DNA from: Syntrophaceae bacterium
GTDB lineage: Bacteria > Desulfobacterota > DTXE01
Direction of reading: 5' to 3'
Length of the DNA: 10,432 nucleotides
Assembly: GCA_012962595.1 (NCBI GenBank)
Contig: DTXE01000214.1
Location: 1-10,432, forward strand
The position numbers were made by a program, and so were the translations under genes. Positions 1 through 6,138 of this stretch are shown here, in pieces. Every line of letters begins with the position of its first letter. The stretch's first letter is position 1. The notes beneath the pieces were generated by a model. The model was not told the origin of the DNA, did no database searches, and saw only the letters and a list, made by a program, of their open reading frames with translations.

Positions 1-1
1 C

Positions 2-598
2 CAGCAGAATTTCCCCATCCAAAGCCAGGCCACTGAACTCTTAGCCTTGCAGCATGTGATGAAGAAACTTAAAATGGGTGGCCGCTGTGGAATTGTGGTC
101 CCTGAGGGTATTCTTTTTAGAGGAGATGCCTTTGCCCAGGTCAAAAAGGAATTACTCGAAAACTATAATCTTCATACCATTGTGAGCTTGCCTTCTGGTG
201 TTTTTGCCAATGTCACCTCCTCTGGCCAGGGGCCAAAGACAAACCTTCTCTTTTTCGACCGAACAGGTCCTACAAAGGAAATCTGGTATTACGAACTTAC
301 CCCTCCACCCGGTGTAAAATACACCAAAGCCAGTCCTATTAAAGATGAACACCTTAGCGATGCTTATGAAAAATGGAAAACAAGGGCTGTTTCAGAAAAT
401 TCATGGATTGAGCCTGTGGAAAATATTGTTAAACGAGGCTATGACCTCACAGCAAAGAATCCTAATCGAATAGATAATTATGAACATCGTTCACCTGAAG
501 AGCTGGTAGCTGGTGTGCTTGCTAAAGAAAGGCGAATTACGAAGATTTTAGAAGAAGTTAAAACGTTGCTTGAATCTGAGAAAAGGAAGGAGGTTTAA
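2..598 (+). CDS. hsdM: Type I restriction-modification DNA methyltransferase subunit HsdM, C-terminal part (5' end outside window)
   Basis: HsdM is the adenine-N6 methyltransferase subunit of type I R-M complexes, working with the specificity subunit HsdS and, for cleavage, HsdR. The frame is open to the left edge, so the gene is partial: the SAM-binding and NPPF/Y catalytic motifs must lie upstream. What remains starts in the family block following that motif (NFPIQSQATELLALQHVMKK, then GGRCGIVVPEGILFRG). It continues through LPSGVFANVTSSGQGPKTNLLFF and ends in a charged C-terminal helix (LAKERRITKILEEVKTLLES) of the kind that contacts HsdS. An internal TTG at 47 is not the true start, because family similarity continues upstream of it. 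The TAA stop (596-598) lies inside the first unit of an 8-bp repeat array. A perfect Shine-Dalgarno, AAGGAGGT (587-594), overlaps the last codons. No hsdR is visible. The family call is secure; recognition sequence and activity cannot be judged. Confidence 0.93.
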   Translation, partial: QQNFPIQSQATELLALQHVMKKLKMGGRCGIVVPEGILFRGDAFAQVKKELLENYNLHTIVSLPSGVFANVTSSGQGPKTNLLFFDRTGPTKEIWYYELTPPPGVKYTKASPIKDEHLSDAYEKWKTRAVSENSWIEPVENIVKRGYDLTAKNPNRIDNYEHRSPEELVAGVLAKERRITKILEEVKTLLESEKRKEV

Positions 599-680
599 GG
601 GAAAGAAAGTTTAAGGGTTTAAGGGTGAAAGGGATAGGATATGGATAGTTCAAGGGTTGAAGAGTTTCAGAGTGAAAGGG
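594..680 (+). repeat. Left octamer array, consensus TTYAAGGG, flanking the S23 gene
   Basis: Units lie in an 8-bp register. TTTAAGGG occurs at 594-601, 610-617 and 618-625. AAAGAAAG is at 602-609 and TGAAAGGG at 626-633. After a 15-bp interruption containing the S23 start codon, the units TTCAAGGG (649-656), TTGAAGAG (657-664), TTTCAGAG (665-672) and TGAAAGGG (673-680) continue inside the coding sequence. The first unit contributes the hsdM stop codon. The right array at 1141-1188 carries the same motif in the opposite orientation. Confidence 0.88.
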
Positions 681-1147
681 AAAAGAAGATTGAAAGTTTT
701 GAGGATTTACATGTTTATCAGCGGGCGAGAGAGTTGACAAATGTTATCTATGGATTGACCCATAATGCTGACTTTGCTCGAGATTTCGGCCTCGTAGACC
801 AAATCCGCAGGGCCTCAGTTTCTATTATGTCTAACATCGCCGAAGGCTTTGAGCGAGGGACAAATGCTGAATTTATTCAGTTTCTCTTTATAGCCAAAGG
901 TTCTTGTGGAGAGGTACGTGCCCAGTCAACTATTTCCTATGATCAAAAGTATATTTCTCATGCGGATTACATCAACTTAGTAGATCGCTGCAGACGTATT
1001 AGTGGTATGCTGAGTAATCTAATAGGACACCTCAAGAGGTCTCCTTATCGTGGGGCTAAGTATAAGAAGCTACCTTATAAATCAATGGCGGATGAAATAA
1101 ATGAACTTCTCAAAGAAATCAATAAAGATTCAAAAAAGAACCCTTAA
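641..1147 (+). CDS. Four helix bundle protein, 23S rRNA-intervening-sequence (S23/IVP) family
   Basis: This 168-aa protein belongs to the small four-helix-bundle family first found inside intervening sequences of 23S rRNA; the accessory protein Avd of diversity-generating retroelements shares the fold. The family core begins near residue 18 (KIESFEDLHVYQRARELT). The signature QIRRASVSIMSNIAEGFERG follows at about 54-73, and then EFIQFLFIAKGSCGEVRAQ. The first ~16 residues (MDSSRVEEFQSEREKK) are encoded by degenerate octamer-repeat DNA, and the TAA stop (1145-1147) lies inside the first unit of the right-hand repeat array. The extra N-terminus therefore looks like a by-product of the repeats. 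The ATG at 641 follows a weak GGGATAGGA ribosome site. The gene sits between hsdM and hsdS on the same strand, which is not part of a standard hsd operon. No reverse transcriptase or rRNA is in the window. The molecular role of stand-alone members is unknown; nucleic-acid binding is only a family-level inference. Confidence 0.88.
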   Translation: MDSSRVEEFQSEREKKIESFEDLHVYQRARELTNVIYGLTHNADFARDFGLVDQIRRASVSIMSNIAEGFERGTNAEFIQFLFIAKGSCGEVRAQSTISYDQKYISHADYINLVDRCRRISGMLSNLIGHLKRSPYRGAKYKKLPYKSMADEINELLKEINKDSKKNP

Positions 1148-1188
1148 ACCCTTGAACTTTCACAACCTTGAACCCTTAAACTCTTGAA
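1141..1188 (-). repeat. Right octamer array, consensus CCCTTRAA (inverted copy of the left array)
   Basis: Six consecutive 8-bp units are in perfect register: CCCTTAAA (1141-1148), CCCTTGAA (1149-1156), CTTTCACA (1157-1164, degenerate), ACCTTGAA (1165-1172), CCCTTAAA (1173-1180) and CTCTTGAA (1181-1188). The reverse complement of 1141-1156 matches 610-625 at 15 of 16 positions, so the two arrays could base-pair in RNA or single-stranded DNA with the S23 gene in the loop. The first unit contains the S23 stop codon. The sixth contains an in-frame TTG (1184) that could be mistaken for the hsdS start. Confidence 0.88.
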
Positions 1189-1216
1189 CCTTAATGAATG
1201 TACGAGATATTTAGAT

Positions 1217-2365
1217 ATGAACTTCGATAATCTACCAAAAGGTTGGCAGGTAAAGCGGTTGGGGGAAGTTGCAAAAGTTTTTTCTGGTTCCTCTGCTCCG
1301 CAGGGAAGCCAATACTTTGAGAACGGTAAATATCCTTTTGTGAGGGTTCAAGACGTTGGGCTTTTTGGTCGGACTAAGAATCTGACAAACACCAAGGATA
1401 AAATTAATGACGAAGCGTTAAAGAAATTCCGATTAGTGCTTGCTAAGAAAGGCAGTATAGTTTTTCCAAAAAGTGGAGCTGCAATTCTTACCAACAACCG
1501 AGCGATGTTAGGGGTGGATGCATATGTGGTTGGACATTTAGCCATCATAGAGGCAGACGAAGAGCAAGTCTCAAAGGATTATCTGTATCACTGGCTTTGC
1601 AATTTTGATGTTGCCAGTTTTGTGAAAACCACATCGTTGCCTTCACTGCGCCTCTCTCTAATCAAAGAATTTGAAATCCCCTGCCCTCCCCTTCCCCAAC
1701 AACGCCGTATTGTGAGACGGATTGAGGAGCTAACCAGCCGTATTGAAGAAGCCAAAGGTTTACGCCTTGCCGCCCAAAAAGAAACCGAAGCCATTATGCC
1801 AGCGGCTTTACATGAGATCTTTGGGAAAGCTCAGTTAGAGTGGGAGTCAGTAGCTTTAGGTGAGACCATTAAACTAACAAGTGGGCGGTTCCTCCCTGCA
1901 AAACAGATGCAAGACGGCGGGCCGTATCCAGTATATGGTGGCAACGGAATTGTCGGATATCACACTCAATATTTATTCGAAGAGTCCAAAGTAATTATTG
2001 GTCGGGTAGGTGCAAAATGTGGTTGCGTTCACATCACTCAGTCAAAGTCATGGATTACTGACAATGCCCTCTATGTTACTGATAAACTGAAGGATATAGT
2101 TGATGAATATCTTGCGCTAGCTTTACGGCATCTCAATCTAAATCAATTTGCCAAGCAAGCTGCACAGCCCGTAATTTCCCAGAAACTAATCAAACCCTTG
2201 AAAATCCCACTCCCACCATCAGATGAACAACGCCGCATCGTGGCCTATCTTGACCGGCTACAGGCCAAAGTCGAGGAACTCCGCCGTTTGCAAGAAGAAA
2301 CTCAGAAGGAAATTGAGGCTATGAGAGCGGCAGTGTTGACAAAGGCTTTTGCGGGAGAATTATAA
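1217..2365 (+). CDS. hsdS: Type I restriction-modification specificity subunit HsdS
   Basis: HsdS is the DNA-recognition subunit of type I R-M. Its two target-recognition domains (TRDs) each read half of a bipartite site, and helical conserved regions set the spacing and dock two HsdM. From the ATG at 1217 the protein is 382 aa. TRD1 spans about 1-153, beginning at LPKGWQVKRLGEV as family members usually do. The first conserved helix region (PCPPLPQQRRIVRRIEELTS) lies near 156-175. TRD2 runs about 208-330 (WESVALGETIKLTSGRFLPA and YPVYGGNGIVGY). The second helix region (PLPPSDEQRRIVAYLDRLQA) lies near 331-350. The protein ends MRAAVLTKAFAGEL, so both halves are complete. An upstream in-frame TTG (1184) lies within repeat DNA and adds residues not expected in the family, so 1217 is preferred although its ribosome site is weak. 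The separation from hsdM by the S23 cassette may affect its translation. Confidence 0.92.
   Translation: MNFDNLPKGWQVKRLGEVAKVFSGSSAPQGSQYFENGKYPFVRVQDVGLFGRTKNLTNTKDKINDEALKKFRLVLAKKGSIVFPKSGAAILTNNRAMLGVDAYVVGHLAIIEADEEQVSKDYLYHWLCNFDVASFVKTTSLPSLRLSLIKEFEIPCPPLPQQRRIVRRIEELTSRIEEAKGLRLAAQKETEAIMPAALHEIFGKAQLEWESVALGETIKLTSGRFLPAKQMQDGGPYPVYGGNGIVGYHTQYLFEESKVIIGRVGAKCGCVHITQSKSWITDNALYVTDKLKDIVDEYLALALRHLNLNQFAKQAAQPVISQKLIKPLKIPLPPSDEQRRIVAYLDRLQAKVEELRRLQEETQKEIEAMRAAVLTKAFAGEL
1698..2242 (+). repeat. Short direct repeats within hsdS at the two conserved regions
   Basis: The segment at 1698-1714 (AACAACGCCGTATTGTG) matches 2226-2242 (AACAACGCCGCATCGTG) at 15 of 17 bases, including ten identical bases in a row. 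Both encode the QRRIV part of the conserved helix regions that follow TRD1 and TRD2. Such repeats reflect the internal duplication of HsdS, and in other systems they are where TRD swapping recombines. The feature here is the pair of repeats, not the DNA between them. Confidence 0.7.
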
Positions 2366-2376
2366 GAGGATAATTT

Positions 2377-2688
2377 TTATATAGTAGTGGCTTCCGGAAT
2401 AATTGAAATAAAAATCTCTTCTTGCTCAAATCTATTCCGCAAGGTCTCTTTGTAGGTTTGCCAAAAAATGGCGTCGTGTTGTGTAGCAGACACTCTATAA
2501 ATCTTAATTTCGTCTCGGATAATCCTGTCCCCGAACTTCCACCACCCTTCAATAGAACCTTCCGCTGGGATAATGGTAAGACCACCAAATTGCTTTATCA
2601 GCTCTTGGCGGGTTAAATCAAACTTGTGGGGCTCAATATTTCGACCATCATTGTATTTTAGTGGAATGTAGATATCATACTGAGGCAC
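2377..2688 (-). CDS. Conserved small protein of unknown function (103 aa)
   Basis: The protein begins MPQYDIYIPLKYNDGRNIEP and continues through a predicted helix (TRQELIKQFGGLTIIPAEG), a strand pair (WWKFGDRIIRDEIKIYRVS) and a second helix (WQTYKETLRNRFEQEEIFI). That order suggests a small alpha/beta, ferredoxin-like fold. The opening strand plus YNDG plus FGGLT pattern resembles hypothetical proteins I have seen in many bacterial genomes, but I know of no assigned function. The start is GTG at 2688, with GGTGG six bases upstream, and it overlaps the end of the preceding gene by 14 bp, so the two are probably translationally coupled. It is the last gene of a three-gene minus-strand cluster behind an SDH-type serine protease, and its stop faces the hsdS stop only 11 bp away. 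It has no signal peptide or membrane segment. Confidence 0.78.
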   Translation of the reverse strand: MPQYDIYIPLKYNDGRNIEPHKFDLTRQELIKQFGGLTIIPAEGSIEGWWKFGDRIIRDEIKIYRVSATQHDAIFWQTYKETLRNRFEQEEIFISIIPEATTI

Positions 2689-2989
2689 TCAGGTCCACCA
2701 CTTGGTAGGGTATATAAGCATCCTCAAGAAGCTTTAGATCAGCTTTGCTTAAGATGTAGATATTATCTGGTAGGCATTGAAGGAAATTAGATGACCTTAA
2801 TAACACATAGAATCCAATCTCATTGTACTCAGGATTTAACCTAATCTTTATCAATTCCGCTTTTTTCGACTTTTCTAAAAGTTCATCCACATCTATTATT
2901 TCATAGCCAGGAAGATACTCGCCAGACGTTGAGTTATAATCAAGTTGAGCGCATGAAGATAATCCAGATGTTACAGTGGACCAATACAT
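2675..2989 (-). CDS. Hypothetical protein (104 aa), middle gene of the protease cluster
   Basis: I do not recognise this protein. It starts with ATG at 2989 behind a good ribosome site (GGGGGTG, four bases upstream), only 16 bp after the stop of the SDH-type protease, and it overlaps the next gene by 14 bp. Spacing and ribosome site make it a real gene. It appears soluble: there is no clear signal peptide, and a mixed alpha/beta pattern is visible, with YEIIDVDELLEKSKKAELIKI, a hydrophobic strand NEIGFYVLL, and the ending LSKADLKLLEDAYIPYQVVD. The closing pattern resembles the short tail 'L..A.IPY.VV' seen in some small regulatory or adaptor-like proteins, but this is too short to assign a family. 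A functional link to the protease, such as substrate or adaptor, is suggested only by position. Confidence 0.7.
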   Translation of the reverse strand: MYWSTVTSGLSSCAQLDYNSTSGEYLPGYEIIDVDELLEKSKKAELIKIRLNPEYNEIGFYVLLRSSNFLQCLPDNIYILSKADLKLLEDAYIPYQVVDLSASV

Positions 2990-3005
2990 ACGACACCCCC
3001 TTAAC

Positions 3006-4019
3006 CTATTCTTGCTCCCACCCTTCTTTAATAACTCTTTCTTGAAACCCTTCTACGGGGATAGGTATTCCAGGCTGGGTTCTGGTAATCCTTTTAACCT
3101 CTTTCTCTGTTTTGAAAATATCTGTCCTCTCAGTTGATTCTATTACAGCCCTTCTAAAGACTCCTATCTTTTCATTTTCGTTTCCTAGAAAAGTAGCTGG
3201 ATGATAAGCCTTCCCTAACTCCAATATACCCTCATATTCCTTATAAAGTTGCCAAATTGTTTCCTCTAGACTTGACGGGATATCAATAACTTTTAGTCCA
3301 ATGACATTCTGTGCTTCCTTTCTGCTAATCAGATAATCATGGGAGAATAGCTCCCTGGATAACACAGAAGCAATTCTATCAATCTCCCTCTCCGCTTCAG
3401 GAGACATATGAGTCTTTAATAGCTTTCTGGCTAAGATTCCAGTCTGCTCTCTTGCTCTATAGACTGCGCCTAAGGCTAAGGGATGAACTTTATCGGAAAG
3501 ACTTTGGAACACCCTAGCTAAGGATGCATCCTCTCTCAGGTTTGCTCTCTGGATGCCTAAGTCTAAATACCCTAGGACATCTTCTACATTTACAGGCAAA
3601 AGATTTGTGGTTCCAGCTGGTTGTCCTGGAGCTGGGGGGTTATATGGTGACATGGTGGAAGGGTCTATTGGGCTTAACTGTCCCAGTTTCCCCATTATAA
3701 TTTCGTTTGCGCCCAAAGCTATTAAGGTGGCACAACTATAAGCCTTGAAGGGAATAATTACACAGAATTTCTCACAGAACTCCCTTATCAAATTAACTAA
3801 TCCCCATCCTGCTATGGTTATACCACCCGTGCTATATATGAATAAATCGAGCAACTGCCTGGTGCCAATTTTCGATAAGTGTTCAAACATTATGCTAAAT
3901 ACATCGGTGGCAATCCTTGTTTCATATCCCTTTCGGTCACCAGTTATATAGCAAACCAATTTTGATTTTCTCTGCTCTTCAATTGTTCTGATTAGGCGTA
4001 ACCGATTCTCCTTAGACAA
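3006..4019 (-). CDS. SDH-type serine protease (ClpP/crotonase fold)
   Basis: This protein of about 337 aa matches the serine dehydrogenase proteinase (SDH) family, relatives of SppA/ClpP peptidases. The chosen start is TTG at 4019, placed seven bases after a GGGAGG ribosome site (4027-4032). A longer frame beginning at TTG 4043 would put that ribosome site inside the coding region. Family motifs appear in order: YITGDRKGYETRIATDVF (~24-41); the oxyanion-hole strand LLDLFIYSTGGITIAGWG (~56-73); the nucleophile region FKAYSCATLIALGANEIIMG, with Ser95 in the usual Ser position; and LGQLSPIDPST (~112-122). A later conserved block, ELFSHDYLISRKEAQNVIGL, lies near 223-242. Usual SAGT is SCAT here, with the Ser retained. 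SDH members are often reported as membrane-associated, but no transmembrane helix is obvious here. It is first in a tight cluster with two small unknown genes. The physiological substrate is unknown. Confidence 0.87.
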   Translation of the reverse strand: MSKENRLRLIRTIEEQRKSKLVCYITGDRKGYETRIATDVFSIMFEHLSKIGTRQLLDLFIYSTGGITIAGWGLVNLIREFCEKFCVIIPFKAYSCATLIALGANEIIMGKLGQLSPIDPSTMSPYNPPAPGQPAGTTNLLPVNVEDVLGYLDLGIQRANLREDASLARVFQSLSDKVHPLALGAVYRAREQTGILARKLLKTHMSPEAEREIDRIASVLSRELFSHDYLISRKEAQNVIGLKVIDIPSSLEETIWQLYKEYEGILELGKAYHPATFLGNENEKIGVFRRAVIESTERTDIFKTEKEVKRITRTQPGIPIPVEGFQERVIKEGWEQE

Positions 4020-4026
4020 TATTAGA

Positions 4027-4032
4027 CCTCCC
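4027..4032 (-). promoter_or_regulatory. Ribosome binding site deciding the SDH protease start
   Basis: The minus strand reads GGGAGG here, then seven bases, then TTG at 4019. The resulting N-terminus, (M)SKENRLRLIRTIEEQRKSK, fits the protease family better than the eight-residue extension from TTG 4043. Confidence 0.75.
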
Positions 4033-4262
4033 TTTTTGTACAATAACTAGCTTATACCATTTTTTGGAATCATACAACATTTTTTTATAAAATGAACTTG
4101 CAATCATTTTTTATTAATATAGCAAATTTCCCTCTAGAGTTCAATAGAAAGTCTAGGGAGGCTTGGGGGTCGCACCTTCATTTTTCATTTTACAAGGAGA
4201 AAAGGGTTGTGAGAAGCCATAGGATGGAATTATGGATACTTTTCATTTTTTGTGATATAGAA

Positions 4263-4376
4263 ATGAATGGGGGGTGGTGGAGCACCGGTCCAGATACTGG
4301 GTATGAGATTGAGAAAATCCAGGGCGTCAGGATAGCGAAATTGCCCACAGGAGACCCTAAGCCCTCCTATACTTGA
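4263..4376 (+). CDS. Possible small protein upstream of recJ (37 codons), uncertain
   Basis: ATG at 4263 opens a frame that starts MNGGWWSTGPDTGYEIEKIQ and ends GDPKPSYT, stopping at TGA 4374-4376, 34 bp before the recJ start. The composition (GWWSTGPDTGYEIE, then a basic stretch) looks more protein-like than random AT-rich DNA. No convincing ribosome site precedes it, and I recognise no family. The frame is open back to 4092 without evident similarity. It could be a small leader protein, the remnant of a longer gene, or chance within a structured leader. Confidence 0.2.
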   Translation: MNGGWWSTGPDTGYEIEKIQGVRIAKLPTGDPKPSYT

Positions 4377-4410
4377 CCCCTTTTCCATTTTGATATATGT
4401 TCGGTTCAGC

Positions 4411-6120
4411 ATGGAGAAGGAATGGAAGATTTGCACACCTCATCAAGATAAGGTACAAGAACTCGCCTCCCAACTAAATATTCACCCACTTATTATCCAG
4501 GTATTGTTCAATAGAGGGATTGAAGAAAAGGATTCCATCCATAAATTTCTGTATCCTAGTCTTAAAGATCTTCATTCTCCATTTCACATGAAGGATATGG
4601 ATAAGGCAGTAGATAGGGTCATAAAGGCTATTCTGAATAGAGAAGGGATAGTCATTTATGGTGACTATGATGCTGATGGAGTTACTTCAACCGCTTTGCT
4701 CTTGGACTTCCTTCAAGGATTGGGGGGTAACGTCTCTTATTACATTCCCAATAGACTGGAGGAGGGTTATGGACTGAACAGAAAGGCCTTAGATCAAATA
4801 GCCCGGTCAGGTACCCGACTTGTCATAACCGTAGACTGTGGAATAACTAATATCCAAGAGATAGAATATGCTAGAGGGCTAGGTATGGATACTATAATTA
4901 CTGATCACCACGAGACACCGGTTGATTTGCCGCCAGCCTTGGCCATCCTTAATCCTAAACAGCCAGGATGCACGTTTCCTTTTAAGGAGTTAGCTGGTGT
5001 GGGGGTAGTTTTTAATCTCATCATTGCCCTTAGGGCTCGACTGCGTGAGATGGGATTCTGGAAAGATATCCCTGTTCCTAACCTAAAGAATTACCTGGAT
5101 ATAGTGGCTCTGGGAACTATAGCCGACATGGTTCCACTGGTAGATGAAAATCGGATTTTTGTAAAAATTGGGCTTACCCTCCTAACCAAAGGTTCAAGGC
5201 CTGGAATAGCCGCCCTAAAGAATGTAAGTGGTCTAGAGATGAAGGAGATAGAGGCTTCGGATGTGGGGTTTAAGTTAGCACCTAGGATCAATGCTGGAGG
5301 CAGGATAGGTGTGGCCAACGATGGAGTGGAACTCCTTATCGCCAAAGATAGGGATACTGCTCGGCCCTTCGCTGAGCGCCTAAATCAAAACAACCATCAA
5401 AGACAGAGGATGGAAGAACAAATCCTGTCCGATGTCCTAAGACACATTGATATGGATTCAAGTCTTCTTCAAAGAAAATCTCTGGTTTTGGCCTCATCAA
5501 AATGGCATCCAGGGGTAATAGGCATTGTGGCCTCAAGACTTGTGGAGCAATACCTAAGACCTGTAATACTTATAAGCCTTATAGAGGGTATAGGTAAAGG
5601 ATCGTGTCGGAGCATTAAAGAATTCAATCTATATGAGGGATTAAAATCTTGTAGACATCTTTTGGAGGGATTTGGGGGTCACAAATATGCCGCCGGTATG
5701 ACGTTGCTTGAAGGTAATATTACAGAATTTTACAGATTCTTTGAAGCTACTGTGAGGGAAAGCCTGCCAGATCGAGAGCTTTATCCCAAGATGGAGATCG
5801 ATTCTATGGTAAATTTAGATGATCTAACGGAAACCTTCACTGAGCACTTATGTTTACTGCCTCCTTTTGGCATAGCAAATCCGGAACCTATATTTTGTAC
5901 CTCAGGCCTTAACATTACGGATATCCAGGTGGTAGGAGAAAAACATCTCAAATTTAAGGCCTTCCAAGGTACTACACCCTTTGAAGTTATTGGCTTCAAT
6001 ATGGGCCACTATTACTCTTCCCTAAACTCATCTATTCAAATTGCCTTTGTCCCCCAGGTTAATATGTGGCAAGAAAAAAGGAGCCTGCGGCTCAAATTGA
6101 AGGACATAAAGATTAATTAA
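4411..6120 (+). CDS. recJ: Single-stranded-DNA-specific exonuclease RecJ
   Basis: RecJ degrades single-stranded DNA 5' to 3' in the cytoplasm, acting in RecF-pathway recombination, mismatch repair and base excision repair, with Mn/Mg in a DHH-type active site. The 569-aa product is of normal length and has all the key motifs: DYDADG at 85-90, VDCG at 141-144, ITDHHE at 163-168 (the DHH motif), and ALGTIADMVPLVDENR at 233-248. The DHHA1 domain shows HPGVIGIVASR at 366-376 and FGGHKYAAG at 421-429, and an OB-fold C-terminus follows (about 460-569). ATG 4411 gives the usual start, MEKEWKI followed by a short helical lead. The in-frame TTG at 4390 would add seven residues and is less likely. The ribosome site is weak in both cases. 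It converges on the chelatase gene with an 18-bp gap. There is no sign of damage; this is a housekeeping repair gene. Confidence 0.96.
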   Translation: MEKEWKICTPHQDKVQELASQLNIHPLIIQVLFNRGIEEKDSIHKFLYPSLKDLHSPFHMKDMDKAVDRVIKAILNREGIVIYGDYDADGVTSTALLLDFLQGLGGNVSYYIPNRLEEGYGLNRKALDQIARSGTRLVITVDCGITNIQEIEYARGLGMDTIITDHHETPVDLPPALAILNPKQPGCTFPFKELAGVGVVFNLIIALRARLREMGFWKDIPVPNLKNYLDIVALGTIADMVPLVDENRIFVKIGLTLLTKGSRPGIAALKNVSGLEMKEIEASDVGFKLAPRINAGGRIGVANDGVELLIAKDRDTARPFAERLNQNNHQRQRMEEQILSDVLRHIDMDSSLLQRKSLVLASSKWHPGVIGIVASRLVEQYLRPVILISLIEGIGKGSCRSIKEFNLYEGLKSCRHLLEGFGGHKYAAGMTLLEGNITEFYRFFEATVRESLPDRELYPKMEIDSMVNLDDLTETFTEHLCLLPPFGIANPEPIFCTSGLNITDIQVVGEKHLKFKAFQGTTPFEVIGFNMGHYYSSLNSSIQIAFVPQVNMWQEKRSLRLKLKDIKIN

Positions 6121-6138
6121 CCTGCGTGATAGATACAT

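Larger units (their letters stand above)
594..1188 (+). mobile_element. Candidate S23 gene cassette bounded by inverted octamer arrays, inserted between hsdM and hsdS
   Basis: The unit is about 595 bp: left TTYAAGGG array, S23 four-helix-bundle gene, right inverted array. hsdM terminates inside its first repeat, and hsdS begins just after its last. A consensus Shine-Dalgarno (587-594) ends at the left boundary with no ATG, GTG or TTG within the usual distance. hsdS, on the other side, has only a weak ribosome site. This is what an insertion between an ancestral Shine-Dalgarno and the hsdS start would leave. No recombinase, target duplication or rRNA context was found, so mobility is inferred from architecture alone. 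Confidence 0.45.
4020..4410. other. Divergent intergenic region between the SDH protease and recJ
   Basis: This region must contain the promoters of both divergent genes. The half next to the protease (about 4044-4125) is very AT-rich with T and A runs, but no pair of -35/-10 boxes with good spacing stood out. The half next to recJ is GC-richer and contains small stem candidates: CTCTAGA (4132-4138) with TCTAGGG (4152-4158), CCATA/TATGG (4217-4235), and CCAG-ATA-CTGG (4291-4301). GGGGGTC near 4165-4171 can also pair with GACCCCT near 4375-4381, just before a TTTT run. A 37-codon ORF, 4263-4376, is also possible. No known riboswitch or housekeeping RNA signature was recognised. Confidence 0.5.

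Noticed and set aside
594..680. CRISPR-like or telomere-like array at the hsdM end
   Set aside because: Units are 8 bp with no unique spacers. It is a contiguous degenerate octamer array in an internal chromosomal context, with an inverted partner at 1141-1188.
641..1147. Avd protein of a diversity-generating retroelement
   Set aside because: The fold is shared, but no reverse transcriptase, template repeat or variable repeat is present in the window.
2319..2616. Other-frame ORFs over the 3' end of hsdS and the 103-aa gene
   Set aside because: They are shadows of the minus-strand small gene and hsdS, with no ribosome sites and low-complexity translations.
4092..4262. N-terminal part of a plus-strand frame running 4092-4376
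   Set aside because: It is AT-rich, has no ribosome site, shows no recognisable protein pattern, and lies in the promoter region of the divergent protease. Only the last 37 codons look at all protein-like.
4230..4436. Minus-strand frame (68 codons) overlapping the recJ start
   Set aside because: It has no ribosome site, overlaps the secure recJ N-terminus and has no family resemblance.
6121..6138. Bidirectional terminator between recJ and the chelatase gene
   Set aside because: The 18-bp gap has no GC-rich stem and no flanking T run.
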